NCBI GenBank assembly: GCA_003240735.1
Contig: QFNE01000007.1
Span: 62,001-126,000 of the forward strand
Direction: 5' to 3'
DNA: 64,000 nucleotides
DNA from: Paracoccus denitrificans
GTDB taxonomy: Bacteria; Pseudomonadota; Alphaproteobacteria; Rhodobacterales; Rhodobacteraceae
Under the pieces are notes generated by a model. That model made no database searches, was not told where the DNA came from, and was given only the letters and a program-made list of their open reading frames with translations. Position 1 is the stretch's first letter. Every line of letters begins with the position of its first letter. Position numbers and translations under genes: made by a program. Below, piece by piece: positions 1-7,901 of this stretch.

Positions 1-2
1 TT

Positions 3-248
3 CTCGGGCTGGTTATCCCGACGTCGATGGTTGTGGCGCTTGATCCGCATCCCGATATCGCGGGGCTTGCGTCGTCCATCGGCGGCACGGTTCAGATGCT
101 GACGGGTGGCGTGATGATCGCATTGACCGGGTTGTTCATGAACAACACATCGCTGGCCATGGTGGCAGGGATCGGCCTTTGCGCGCTGCTGTCATGGATC
201 GCTGCCGTGGCGACGATGCCACGGCTTCGGGTCGGTCGCGCGGCATAA
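3..248 (+). CDS. Bcr/CflA-type MFS multidrug efflux transporter (C-terminal end only)
   Basis: This is the last 81 codons of a reading frame that enters from the left edge. The frame is open from base 3, reading GLVIPTSMVVALDPHP, which resembles the tail of Bcr/CflA drug-resistance transporters, where this loop is followed by a conserved GxAxSxxGTxQ stretch and two final membrane helices. Two hydrophobic segments are visible, followed by an Arg-rich end. It would act in the inner membrane as a proton-driven exporter; the substrate cannot be told. It converges on kup, with 21 bp between the stop codons and no clear terminator. The true start lies outside the window. Confidence 0.75.
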   Translation, partial: LGLVIPTSMVVALDPHPDIAGLASSIGGTVQMLTGGVMIALTGLFMNNTSLAMVAGIGLCALLSWIAAVATMPRLRVGRAA

Positions 249-269
249 GGCGACGTGCTGGGGCGGCGA

Positions 270-2204
270 TCAGATGTTGATCTGCTGCCCCAGCTCCACC
301 ACCCGGTTCGACGGCAAGCGATAGAAGTTGGTGGGCTCTGACGCCGAACGATACAGCCCCGCATACAGCCGGGCCGCCCAGACCGGCATCAGCCGCGCTT
401 TACCGACGCGCAGCGAGCGGCGGTTCAGGAAGTACGACGTGTTCATGATGTCGAACTTGTGGCCAAGGTGCTTTCCTTCGGCCAGCGCGCGCGGCACGTT
501 CGGCTGTTCCATATATCCAAAGCGCAGCCAGACACGTGCGAAATGCGGGCCTAGCGGCTCGATCCGGATGCGGTCGCGGGAACTGACCCGCGGGGTCGTC
601 GCCACTTCGACCTTCACGACATAATTGCGATCGTGCAGTACGCGGTTGTGCTTGAGGTTGTGCATCATCGCCGCCGGCGCGACATACGGGTCTGCGGTCA
701 GAAACACCGCCGTGCCGGGCACGATCACCGGCGGCCTTTCTTGAAGCTTGCGGGCAATCAGGTCGAGACTGACCGAGTCAGCGATCAGCTTGGCCTGCAA
801 GCGGGCCGATCCACGCACCCAGACGACCATCATGACGATGACCATGGCTGCAAACAGCAGCGGGATATATCCGCCGTCAAACGTCTTCAGAATGTTGGCG
901 TAGAAAAATACGATCTCCAGCGCCAGGACAGGCAGCATGATCGGCAGGACGACGAACCAGCTCCAGTTCCACGCATATCGAAAAACGATGATCGCGAGAA
1001 TCGAGGTGATGACCATGTCGCCGGTCACCGCGATGCCATAGGCGCTGGCGAGCCGGGCCGATGACCCAAAGCTGAGGACGAGCGCGCAAACCCCGATCAT
1101 CTGGATGATGTTGACCTTGGGCAGATAAACCTGACCCCGTTGGCTGTCGGATGTGTGCTGGATTTCCAACCGCGGCAGCAGACCCAGCTGGACCGCCTGT
1201 TGCGCGACCGAGAACGCCCCGGAAATCACCGCCTGGCTCGCGATTACAGTGGCGGCCGTGGCGAGGACCACAAGCGGCAACGTGAACCACGATGGCGCCA
1301 TCAGAAAGAACGGATTGCTGGCGGTCGTCGGGTCCGACAGCACCATCGCGCCCTGCCCCATATAAGCCAGTGTCAGCGACGGAAACACGATCACGACCCA
1401 CGACACCCGCACCGGAGAGCGGCCGAAATGGCCCATGTCGGCATAAAGCGCCTCGGCCCCGGTCACCGCCAGGAAGACCGACCCCATGACCGGCAGAACA
1501 CCGAGCCCGTTGTCGGCCATGAACTCCAGCGCGCGTAGCGGATTTAGCGCGCCGAGAATGCGCGCATCGTCCATGATGTGGGATGCGCCAAGGACAGCCA
1601 TGGTGATGAACCAGACCATCATGACGGGGCCGAACAGCCGCGACACAGCCTCGGTCCCCGTGCGCTGGACCCAGAACAGGATCACGGCGATGATGAGCGT
1701 GACAGGCACGACCCAAGGCTGAAAATCCGGAAAGACGAGCGTCATCCCCTCGACCGCCGACAGCATCGACATTGCGGGGGTCAGCATCGAGTCGCCGAAG
1801 AACAGCGAAACGCCGACAATCCCCAGAAGATAAAGCCACCATGTCCGCCGCTTGATCGCGCCCTGCGCCTTGGCGACCAGGGACAGCGTGCCGCCTTCGC
1901 CGTTGTTGTCGGCCCGCAGGATCAGCGTCACGTATTTCAGCGTCACGATCAGCATGACGGTCCAGAACAGCATCGACACGATGCCGATCACTGCCGTTTC
2001 GGCCATATGGTGCTGATGCGCATGTTCCAGCGACTCGCGCAGCGCATAAAGCGGCGAGGTGCCGATGTCGCCATAGACGACGCCGATACACGACAGGATC
2101 AGCCCTGCAGTCGCCTTCTGATTCAGGTGACCGTGCTGTTCTTCTGTTTTCGGGGGATCGGCGTCGGGTGTTTGGTTGGTTGCCTGATTGACCTGTTCGG
2201 CCAT
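270..2204 (-). CDS. kup: KUP-family potassium uptake protein
   Basis: Low-affinity K+/H+ symporter of the inner membrane, 644 residues, the usual KUP length. The N-terminal motif VYGDIGTSPLYALRE, about 35 residues in, is the family hallmark. About twelve hydrophobic helices follow, then a roughly 150-residue cytoplasmic C-terminal domain ending in YRLPSNRVVELG. I start at 2204 (MAEQVNQ), because the upstream extension is Pro/Arg-rich and unlike the family. The aminotransferase gene starts divergently at 2390, leaving 185 bp of shared upstream DNA that probably holds both promoters. The assignment is firm; expression control cannot be read from the sequence. Confidence 0.93.
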   Translation of the reverse strand: MAEQVNQATNQTPDADPPKTEEQHGHLNQKATAGLILSCIGVVYGDIGTSPLYALRESLEHAHQHHMAETAVIGIVSMLFWTVMLIVTLKYVTLILRADNNGEGGTLSLVAKAQGAIKRRTWWLYLLGIVGVSLFFGDSMLTPAMSMLSAVEGMTLVFPDFQPWVVPVTLIIAVILFWVQRTGTEAVSRLFGPVMMVWFITMAVLGASHIMDDARILGALNPLRALEFMADNGLGVLPVMGSVFLAVTGAEALYADMGHFGRSPVRVSWVVIVFPSLTLAYMGQGAMVLSDPTTASNPFFLMAPSWFTLPLVVLATAATVIASQAVISGAFSVAQQAVQLGLLPRLEIQHTSDSQRGQVYLPKVNIIQMIGVCALVLSFGSSARLASAYGIAVTGDMVITSILAIIVFRYAWNWSWFVVLPIMLPVLALEIVFFYANILKTFDGGYIPLLFAAMVIVMMVVWVRGSARLQAKLIADSVSLDLIARKLQERPPVIVPGTAVFLTADPYVAPAAMMHNLKHNRVLHDRNYVVKVEVATTPRVSSRDRIRIEPLGPHFARVWLRFGYMEQPNVPRALAEGKHLGHKFDIMNTSYFLNRRSLRVGKARLMPVWAARLYAGLYRSASEPTNFYRLPSNRVVELGQQINI

Positions 2205-2389
2205 CGTGCGGGACCCTCGATGATTTCGCCTGATATGTGGCGCGGTCGGATGGCGTTGACAAGATGGTGATGTTGGCACCGCCGGGCGAACCACGCAACG
2301 ATATCCTGCGCGATACGCTTCGCCCGGTGACCTTGACGGTAAAACGGCAAGTGCTAGCCTGCTGCCCTGACCCCGGAGAGGAGCATATC

Positions 2390-3715
2390 ATGGCCCTGGA
2401 TCGCAAACCCGCCCCCAATGATCTGAACGCGTTCTGGATGCCGTTCACTGCCAACCGACAGTTCAAGGCAGCGCCTCGGCTTTTGGTGTCGGCCAAGGAC
2501 ATGCACTATACCTCTGCCGATGGGCGTCAGGTGCTGGATGGCTGCGCGGGGCTGTGGTGCTGTAACGCCGGCCACACGCGTCCGCGCATCACACAAGCAA
2601 TCGCCGAGATGGCAGGCACGCTGGATTATGCGCCGAACTTCCAGATGGGCCATCCCTATGCGTTCGAGCTGGCCAACCGCATCGTCGACATCGCGCCGGA
2701 CGGGCTGAACCACGTCTTCTACTGCAACTCGGGGTCCGAGGCGGTCGATACCGCCCTGAAGATCGCGCTGGCGTATCACCGCGCGCGCGGCGAAGGGCAC
2801 CGGACGCGGCTGGTCGGACGGGAAAAGGGTTATCACGGTGTCGGCTTTGGCGGGATTTCCGTCGGCGGTCTGGTGAACAACCGCCGCGCATTCGGCACTG
2901 CGCTGGGGGGCGTCGATCACCTGCGTCACACGCTTTTGCCCGAAAACGCCATGACGCGCGGCCTGCCGGAACAAGGCGTCGAGTTGGCCGATGAGCTGGA
3001 GCGGATCATCGCGCTGCACGGCGGCGACACTATCGCCGCCGTCATCGTCGAGCCGATGTCAGGCTCTGCGGGCGTCGTCCTGCCGCCCAAAGGATATCTG
3101 CAACGTCTGCGCGAAATCACCCAGCAGCACGGCATCCTGCTGATCTTTGATGAGGTCATCACCGGCTTCGGCCGTCTGGGCACGCCCTTTGCGTCGCAGT
3201 TCTTCGGCGTGACGCCGGATCTGATGACCTGTGCCAAAGGTCTGACGAACGGGGTCATTCCCATGGGCGCGGTTCTGGCCACGTCGGCCATTCACGACGC
3301 TTTCATGACCGGCCCCGACCAGATGATCGAGCTGTTCCACGGCTATACATATTCCGGCAGCCCGGTCGCGTCGGCCGCGGCCATCGCGACGCTGGACACC
3401 TATGCCGAGGAAGACCTGCTGACGCGCGGATCGCGCCTTGCGGCGCATTGGGAAAATGCGCTTCACGGTCTGGCCGATCTGCCGAACGTCGTCGACATCC
3501 GCAACCTTGGTCTTGTCGGCGCGGTCGAGTTTGCACCCATCGACGGGGCGGCCGGCAAGCGCGGTTACGACGTTTTCGTCAAGGCGTTCGAGGCGGGTAT
3601 TCTGGTCCGCGTGACCGGCGACACCATTGCCATGTCCCCGCCCCTGATCATCACCGAGGCCCAGATCGATGAGCTGATCGGGACCCTGGCGGACGTGGTC
3701 AAGGCGGCAGCCTGA
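2390..3715 (+). CDS. Omega-amino acid (beta-alanine) : pyruvate aminotransferase family
   Basis: Class III PLP-dependent aminotransferase of 441 residues. The early DLNAFWMPFTANRQF and GCAGLWCCNAGH segments are typical of beta-alanine/omega-amino acid:pyruvate transaminases. NSGSEAVDTALK binds the PLP phosphate, DEVITGFGRLG holds the cofactor Asp, and Lys283 in CAKGLTNGVIPMGA is the predicted Schiff-base lysine. A strong GGAGAGGAG ribosome site sits just before the ATG at 2390, which decides this start over an upstream one. The stop overlaps the next gene's ATG by one base (TGATG), so the following binding protein is probably translationally coupled. The amino donor could be beta-alanine, taurine or another omega-amine; the family alone does not decide. 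Confidence 0.88.
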   Translation: MALDRKPAPNDLNAFWMPFTANRQFKAAPRLLVSAKDMHYTSADGRQVLDGCAGLWCCNAGHTRPRITQAIAEMAGTLDYAPNFQMGHPYAFELANRIVDIAPDGLNHVFYCNSGSEAVDTALKIALAYHRARGEGHRTRLVGREKGYHGVGFGGISVGGLVNNRRAFGTALGGVDHLRHTLLPENAMTRGLPEQGVELADELERIIALHGGDTIAAVIVEPMSGSAGVVLPPKGYLQRLREITQQHGILLIFDEVITGFGRLGTPFASQFFGVTPDLMTCAKGLTNGVIPMGAVLATSAIHDAFMTGPDQMIELFHGYTYSGSPVASAAAIATLDTYAEEDLLTRGSRLAAHWENALHGLADLPNVVDIRNLGLVGAVEFAPIDGAAGKRGYDVFVKAFEAGILVRVTGDTIAMSPPLIITEAQIDELIGTLADVVKAAA

Positions 3716-4557
3716 TGAAGGCTTCTGTGCTGGCGGTGCTGGCGGGCCTCGCTGCGTCGGGCGCGATGGCGGCGGACCACGCCGCGCTGCGTCTGCGCCT
3801 TGATCCCGCCGATCCGCTGGCGCAGGGCTTTCAGGCGGCGGTGACCCAAGGCTTCTACAAGGCCGAAGGCCTGGACGTGACGATCACTGCCCCGGTGCCC
3901 GGCGAAACCGCCGAGGATGCCTTGGCCCGCGGTGACGCGGACATCGCGTTGGAATGGATGGGACCGGCGCTTGCCGCGCGACAGGCCGGTCTGCCCATCG
4001 CACAGATTGCGCAGATCGGCGCGGCCGAGCCTCTGCAGATGATGTGCCGCCGCGATCTGGGGGTGAACAGCGCCGCAGACCTAGACCGCAAAACGATTGC
4101 CACGCTTCTGGGCGGGCGCGAACTGGGGCTTCGCGCCTATCTCGACGCCAACGGAACCGCGGCCAGGCTGATCCCCGTTTTCGATCCGGCATTCCAGCTG
4201 GCTGACACACGGGCGAACTGCGTCACCTTTGCCGGCCCCCCGCCGACGGAGCGATTGGCCGAATTCGGCATCACCCCGGACCAGCTCGTCACGTTCACGA
4301 TTGACGAACCTGTCCCGCAGGACGGGCTTTATGCGATGGCGCCGGGGCTGGCCGACCGCGCCCGTCACGACGCGTTGACACGGTTCCTGCGCGCCAGCCG
4401 CAAAGGTTTCGGCGCCGGTTCAACCAGCTGGGTGCCCGATCCTGCAACGGTCGAGGCAACGGCGCAGTTGATCTCAGGCGCGGATGGGACTTTAAGCAAC
4501 GGGTTCATCGCCCCGGGCCCCGCTCAGCTGGCCGAGTCGGGCGGGCTTCGTCGCTAA
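3715..4557 (+). CDS. NMT1/THI5-like ABC substrate-binding protein
   Basis: Predicted periplasmic protein of 280 residues with a cleavable signal peptide (MKASVL to GAMAAD, about 20 residues). The body resembles SsuA/THI5/NMT1-type binding proteins: QGFYKAEGLDVTI early on, then a DALARGDADIALEW segment. Ligands of this fold include pyrimidine thiamine precursors, riboflavin, sulfonates and nitrate, so the ligand is open. No permease or ATPase lies beside it, so it would have to work with components elsewhere. Its ATG overlaps the aminotransferase stop by one base, and the YitT gene follows after 19 bp. Linkage to the aminotransferase suggests an amine or amino-acid-like ligand, but this is inference. 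Confidence 0.75.
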   Translation: MKASVLAVLAGLAASGAMAADHAALRLRLDPADPLAQGFQAAVTQGFYKAEGLDVTITAPVPGETAEDALARGDADIALEWMGPALAARQAGLPIAQIAQIGAAEPLQMMCRRDLGVNSAADLDRKTIATLLGGRELGLRAYLDANGTAARLIPVFDPAFQLADTRANCVTFAGPPPTERLAEFGITPDQLVTFTIDEPVPQDGLYAMAPGLADRARHDALTRFLRASRKGFGAGSTSWVPDPATVEATAQLISGADGTLSNGFIAPGPAQLAESGGLRR

Positions 4558-4576
4558 CCCATCAAAGAAGTACGTC

Positions 4577-5200
4577 ATGCCTTCTGATCTCGCCCACGAA
4601 CCTCAGTCGCTGGCGCGGCACAGTCTTTTCGATGACGCACAGGGCATGGCGTATGGCGGCTTCATGGCGGCGGTGTCCATCGTTCTGCTGACGCATCTGG
4701 GGTTCGTCACGGGTCAGACTGCCGGGCTGGCCGTGCTGATTTCCTATGCGACGGGTTGGGGCTTTGGTCCCGTCTTCTTCGTCGTGAACCTGCCGTTCTA
4801 CTGGCTTGGCTATCGGCGGTTTGGGCTGGGGTTCACGATCCGCAGCCTGATCGCCGTCACAGCGGTGTCGATCCTGTCCGCTTGGCTGCCACCCTATCTG
4901 CAATTCGGAACGATCCACCCCGCGATCGGCGCGATTCTTTACGGCGCGATGACCGGCTCGGCGTTGCTGGCGCTGTTTCGCCACGGGGCAAGCCTTGGCG
5001 GTATCGGGATCGTCGGGCTGTATATTCAGGACGCGACCGGGTTCCGGGCAGGGTATGTCCAGATGATCTTCGATGCCTGTCTGTTCGCCGCAGCACTGCT
5101 GCTGCGTGACTGGCATCTGGTGGCGTGGTCGGCACTTGGGGCGGTGGTCCTGAACCTTGTCGTGGCCGTCAACCACCGCCGCGACCGCTACATTGTCTAA
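4577..5200 (+). CDS. YitT family inner-membrane protein
   Basis: Membrane protein of 207 residues with about five to six hydrophobic helices. The GFVTGQTAGLAVLISYATGW region and the repeated Gly-rich helices match the YitT/DUF161 membrane domain. Bacillus relatives also have a C-terminal DUF2179 domain; this short form lacks it, as is common in proteobacteria. Function is unknown for the family as a whole. It follows the binding protein by 19 bp and probably ends that operon. Its last four bases overlap the end of the convergent ArsC-like gene. Confidence 0.8.
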   Translation: MPSDLAHEPQSLARHSLFDDAQGMAYGGFMAAVSIVLLTHLGFVTGQTAGLAVLISYATGWGFGPVFFVVNLPFYWLGYRRFGLGFTIRSLIAVTAVSILSAWLPPYLQFGTIHPAIGAILYGAMTGSALLALFRHGASLGGIGIVGLYIQDATGFRAGYVQMIFDACLFAAALLLRDWHLVAWSALGAVVLNLVVAVNHRRDRYIV

Positions 5201-5541
5201 ACAGGCACGCCGTAGGCCCGCTTGACGTTAGCAGTCCAGCCAAGCGTCACGCTGTCCGGTCCGATGATCGCCGGACGCTTGATCAGGGACGGCCGCGCGG
5301 TCAGTTTGTCGGCATCACACTCGGCGCGTGCGTCTTCGTCCATGGCCCGCCAAGTCAGGCTGGCCCGGTTCACAAGCTTTTCGCCGAACGTCGCCAGAAG
5401 ATTTTCCCATTCGCCATGATCCAGCGGCTGCGTCTTCACGTCGTGGAAATCGACCGTCCAACCGGCCTCGCTCAGGGCCTCACGCGCTTTCACGCAGGTG
5501 GAGCAGTGGGCCAGGCCGTACATCATGAGAGTTTTTGCCAT
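5197..5541 (-). CDS. ArsC/Spx-family (YffB-like) thioredoxin-fold protein
   Basis: A 114-residue protein of the arsenate reductase-like ArsC/Spx/YffB family. A redox CxxC (Cys13-Ser-Thr-Cys16) follows the first strand (MMYGLAHCSTCVKA), and the later SLIKRPAI segment is typical of the family, with the Arg that in ArsC contacts oxyanions. YffB-type members are usually short and often do not reduce arsenate, so I do not call it arsC. The ATG at 5541 shares a base with the stop of the 24-residue lipoprotein frame upstream, so translation is probably coupled. No arsenic-resistance genes are nearby. Confidence 0.8.
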   Translation of the reverse strand: MAKTLMMYGLAHCSTCVKAREALSEAGWTVDFHDVKTQPLDHGEWENLLATFGEKLVNRASLTWRAMDEDARAECDADKLTARPSLIKRPAIIGPDSVTLGWTANVKRAYGVPV

Positions 5542-5615
5542 CAGATGAACGGGACAAACGGGATGCCGCACGCCGAAAGCGGCAGGATCAAGCTCAAAAG
5601 AAACAGGCGCTTCAC
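5541..5615 (-). CDS. 24-residue predicted lipoprotein, coupled to the ArsC-like gene
   Basis: A very short frame starting with GTG at 5615. It encodes a Lys-Arg start, a run of Leu/Ile, and a lipobox Leu-Ser-Ala-Cys (Cys16), followed by only eight residues (GIPFVPFI). This is a complete lipoprotein signal peptide with almost no mature protein, reminiscent of entericidin-like micro-lipoproteins. A GGAG lies 10 bases before the GTG. The stop overlaps the ATG of the ArsC-like gene (TGATG). The lipobox and coupling are visible in the sequence; that it is expressed and lipidated is inference. It could instead serve mainly as a leader peptide for the downstream gene. Confidence 0.6.
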   Translation of the reverse strand: MKRLFLLSLILPLSACGIPFVPFI

Positions 5616-5712
5616 GGTGGGGAATCTCCGGCTGATGGACAGTTCCACCCTACCGCTGCATCACGCGTCCGAGAAGTGGTTCCAGATTTCGTGAACGCGA
5701 CGTGCATTGCGG

Positions 5713-5733
5713 TTTCACCCCGGGACGGTGAAA
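5713..5733. repeat. Short inverted repeat before the L,D-transpeptidase gene
   Basis: TTTCACC at 5713-5719 and GGTGAAA at 5727-5733 form a perfect 7-bp inverted repeat with a 7-base spacer, about 40 bp before the ATG at 5771. It could be an operator or a small hairpin. No matching regulator is encoded nearby. Confidence 0.35.
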
Positions 5734-5770
5734 TGAGCGTGATAAAAAACTGATTAACGAGGGCAGTGAC

Positions 5771-6280
5771 ATGTTGGCATGGGTAGGTCGCGCCGTAGGT
5801 CTGGCGCTGATACTGGGGCTGGCCGCATGTGCCCCGTCGAAATTCAAGACGTATAACGGACCGCCCGTGACACAGCTGGTCGTGAACAAGAACGCGCGGC
5901 AGTTGCTGGTTTACAGCGGTAATACACTTCTGCAGGTCCACAACGTCGGGCTGGGGACCGAGCCGATTGGGCACAAGCAGTTTTCAATGGACGGCAAGAC
6001 ACCTGAGGGTGATTACCTGATCGACCGACGCAACCCCAACAGCCGTTACCACCTGTCGCTGGGCGTGTCCTACCCGAACGAGGCGGACATCGCCTATGCA
6101 GTGTCCCAAGGCCGCGATCCGGGTGGCGATATCTTCATTCATGGCCGTGGACCCGAAGGAAACATCTTTGCGCGGTCGAAGCGCGACTGGACGGTGGGCT
6201 GCGTCGCGGTCACCGACGAAGAGATGGAGATGCTGTACGCCATGGTCCGCGACGGAACGCCGATCCGGATCAACCCCTGA
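5771..6280 (+). CDS. L,D-transpeptidase (YkuD domain) lipoprotein
   Basis: A 169-residue envelope protein. The N-terminus has a hydrophobic stretch ending in a lipobox LAAC (Cys20), so it is probably anchored as a lipoprotein. The rest is a YkuD catalytic domain: His124 in IFIHGRG and Cys144 in TVGCVAVTDEEM are the expected catalytic pair. Such enzymes form 3-3 crosslinks in peptidoglycan or attach proteins to it. The family often has SxGC where this one has TVGC, which is an accepted variant. The gene stands alone and ends at a strong terminator shared with convergent pntB. Confidence 0.88.
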   Translation: MLAWVGRAVGLALILGLAACAPSKFKTYNGPPVTQLVVNKNARQLLVYSGNTLLQVHNVGLGTEPIGHKQFSMDGKTPEGDYLIDRRNPNSRYHLSLGVSYPNEADIAYAVSQGRDPGGDIFIHGRGPEGNIFARSKRDWTVGCVAVTDEEMEMLYAMVRDGTPIRINP

Positions 6281-6304
6281 TCATTGATCCGCTGAAATGA
6301 GAAA

Positions 6305-6333
6305 GGCCCCCGAGATCCTCGGGGGCCTTTTTT
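6305..6333. terminator. Bidirectional intrinsic terminator between L,D-transpeptidase and pntB
   Basis: A perfect 10-bp GC-rich stem (GGCCCCCGAG / CTCGGGGGCC) with a three-base ATC loop, followed by TTTTTT on the plus strand and preceded by AAA, so it also serves the minus strand. It lies between two convergent stop codons. Confidence 0.9.
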
Positions 6334-6346
6334 GTTCTGTACCTGA

Positions 6347-7891
6347 TCAGTCGATCAGCGGCAGAAGGCTGTCGATGGACTTCTTGGCGTCGCCATAGAA
6401 CATCCGGGTGTTGTCCTTGTAGAACAACGGGTTTTCGATCCCCGAATACCCCGTGCCCTGCCCGCGTTTGCTGACGAACACGTTCTTGGCCTTCCAGACC
6501 TCCAGCACCGGCATGCCGGCGATAGGGCTGTTGGGGTCCTCCTGCGCGGCAGGGTTGACGATGTCATTGCTGCCGATGACGATCACGACGTCCGTGTTCG
6601 GGAAATCATCGTTGATCTCGTCCATTTCCATGACGATGTCGTAAGGCACCTTCGCCTCGGCCAGCAGGACGTTCATGTGACCGGGCAGACGACCCGCAAC
6701 CGGGTGGATCGCAAAGCGGACGTTCTTGCCGGCCGCGCGCAGCTTGCGGGTCAGTTCGCTGACCGACTGCTGCGCCTGCGCCACGGCCATGCCATAACCC
6801 GGAACGATGACGATGTTATCGGCGTCGTTCAGTGCCGCCGCCACGCCTTCGGCGTCGATGGCGATCTGTTCACCCTCGATCTCCATCGCGGGGCCGGTTT
6901 CACCACCAAAGCCGCCAAGGATGACGCTGATGAACGACCGGTTCATGGCCTTGCACATGATATAGGACAGGATCGCACCGGAGGAGCCGACCAGCGCACC
7001 CGTGACGATCAGCAGGTCATTGGACAGCGTGAACCCGATCATCGCCGCGGCCCAGCCGGAATAGCTGTTCAGCATCGACACGACGACGGGCATGTCGGCG
7101 CCCCCGATGCCCATGATCAGGTTCCAGCCGATGAAGCCCGCGACGATCGCGATCAGCAGCAGCCACAGGACACCCGGACCGAAGCCCACGCAATAAAGGA
7201 CTAGGAATAGCAGCGCGGCGAGTGCGGCGACGATGTTGGGCATATGGCCGCCGGGCAGTTTTTTCGGCTTGCCGTCGATCTTGCCTGCAAGTTTGCCGTA
7301 GGCGACGATCGAGCCGGTGAAGGTGACGGCGCCGATGAAGATGCCCAGCGCAACCTCGATCTTCAGCATCCCGATCTCGGCCGGGGACTTGCTGGCCAGA
7401 ACACCTGCAAAGCCGCGCATGTCAGCCAGAACGCGCGCCGCCCATTCCTGATACGGCGCAGGGATCGCGGCACCAGCCATCACCTCGGCCGCGATTTCAC
7501 GCGCGCGCGTCAGGCGACCAAGTGCGATCTGAGCGTTCAGGCCAATGAACACTGCGGCCAGACCCACAAGGCTGTGCATCGCCGCGACCAGTTGCGGCAT
7601 TTCGGTCATCTGCACGCGTGTCGCCAGCAGATAGCCAAGCCCACCCCCGATGATGATTAGGATCAGCGACAGCCACCACAGCCCGAGACCGGGCCCGAAC
7701 AGTGTCGCCACGACCGCCAGCGCCATGCCGGCGATGCCGTACCAGATTGCGCGCTTGGCGCTTTCCTGACCCGACAGGCCACCCAGCGCCAGAATGAACA
7801 GGATGGCGGACACGACATATGCCGCCGTGGTAAAGCCGAAGGCCCCCGGATTGTGGGCGAGCGCCTCGACCGGAACGATTACATTGTTCAT
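6347..7891 (-). CDS. pntB: NAD(P)+ transhydrogenase subunit beta
   Basis: Proton-translocating transhydrogenase beta subunit, 514 residues. About eight to nine membrane helices come first (dII, including MNSYSGWAAAMIGFTL), followed by a cytosolic NADP(H)-binding dIII domain. In dIII the VPGYGMAVAQAQ loop and IGSNDIVNPAAQ are the NADP-binding signatures. It works with PntA to make NADPH from NADH using the proton gradient. The N-terminus carries about 20 more residues (NNVIVPVEALAHN) than many homologues. It lies 10 bp after pntA in one transcription unit and ends at the terminator at 6305-6333. Confidence 0.95.
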   Translation of the reverse strand: MNNVIVPVEALAHNPGAFGFTTAAYVVSAILFILALGGLSGQESAKRAIWYGIAGMALAVVATLFGPGLGLWWLSLILIIIGGGLGYLLATRVQMTEMPQLVAAMHSLVGLAAVFIGLNAQIALGRLTRAREIAAEVMAGAAIPAPYQEWAARVLADMRGFAGVLASKSPAEIGMLKIEVALGIFIGAVTFTGSIVAYGKLAGKIDGKPKKLPGGHMPNIVAALAALLFLVLYCVGFGPGVLWLLLIAIVAGFIGWNLIMGIGGADMPVVVSMLNSYSGWAAAMIGFTLSNDLLIVTGALVGSSGAILSYIMCKAMNRSFISVILGGFGGETGPAMEIEGEQIAIDAEGVAAALNDADNIVIVPGYGMAVAQAQQSVSELTRKLRAAGKNVRFAIHPVAGRLPGHMNVLLAEAKVPYDIVMEMDEINDDFPNTDVVIVIGSNDIVNPAAQEDPNSPIAGMPVLEVWKAKNVFVSKRGQGTGYSGIENPLFYKDNTRMFYGDAKKSIDSLLPLID

Positions 7892-7901
7892 CTGCGCCCT
7901 C

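Noticed and set aside
877..2502. A 541-codon minus-strand frame over kup and its upstream region
   Set aside because: It overlaps kup on the same strand in another frame and has Arg/Gly-rich composition typical of a shifted frame.
5197..5541. Naming the gene arsC as part of an arsenic operon
   Set aside because: The protein is the short YffB/Spx type, and no arsR, arsB or acr3 lies nearby.
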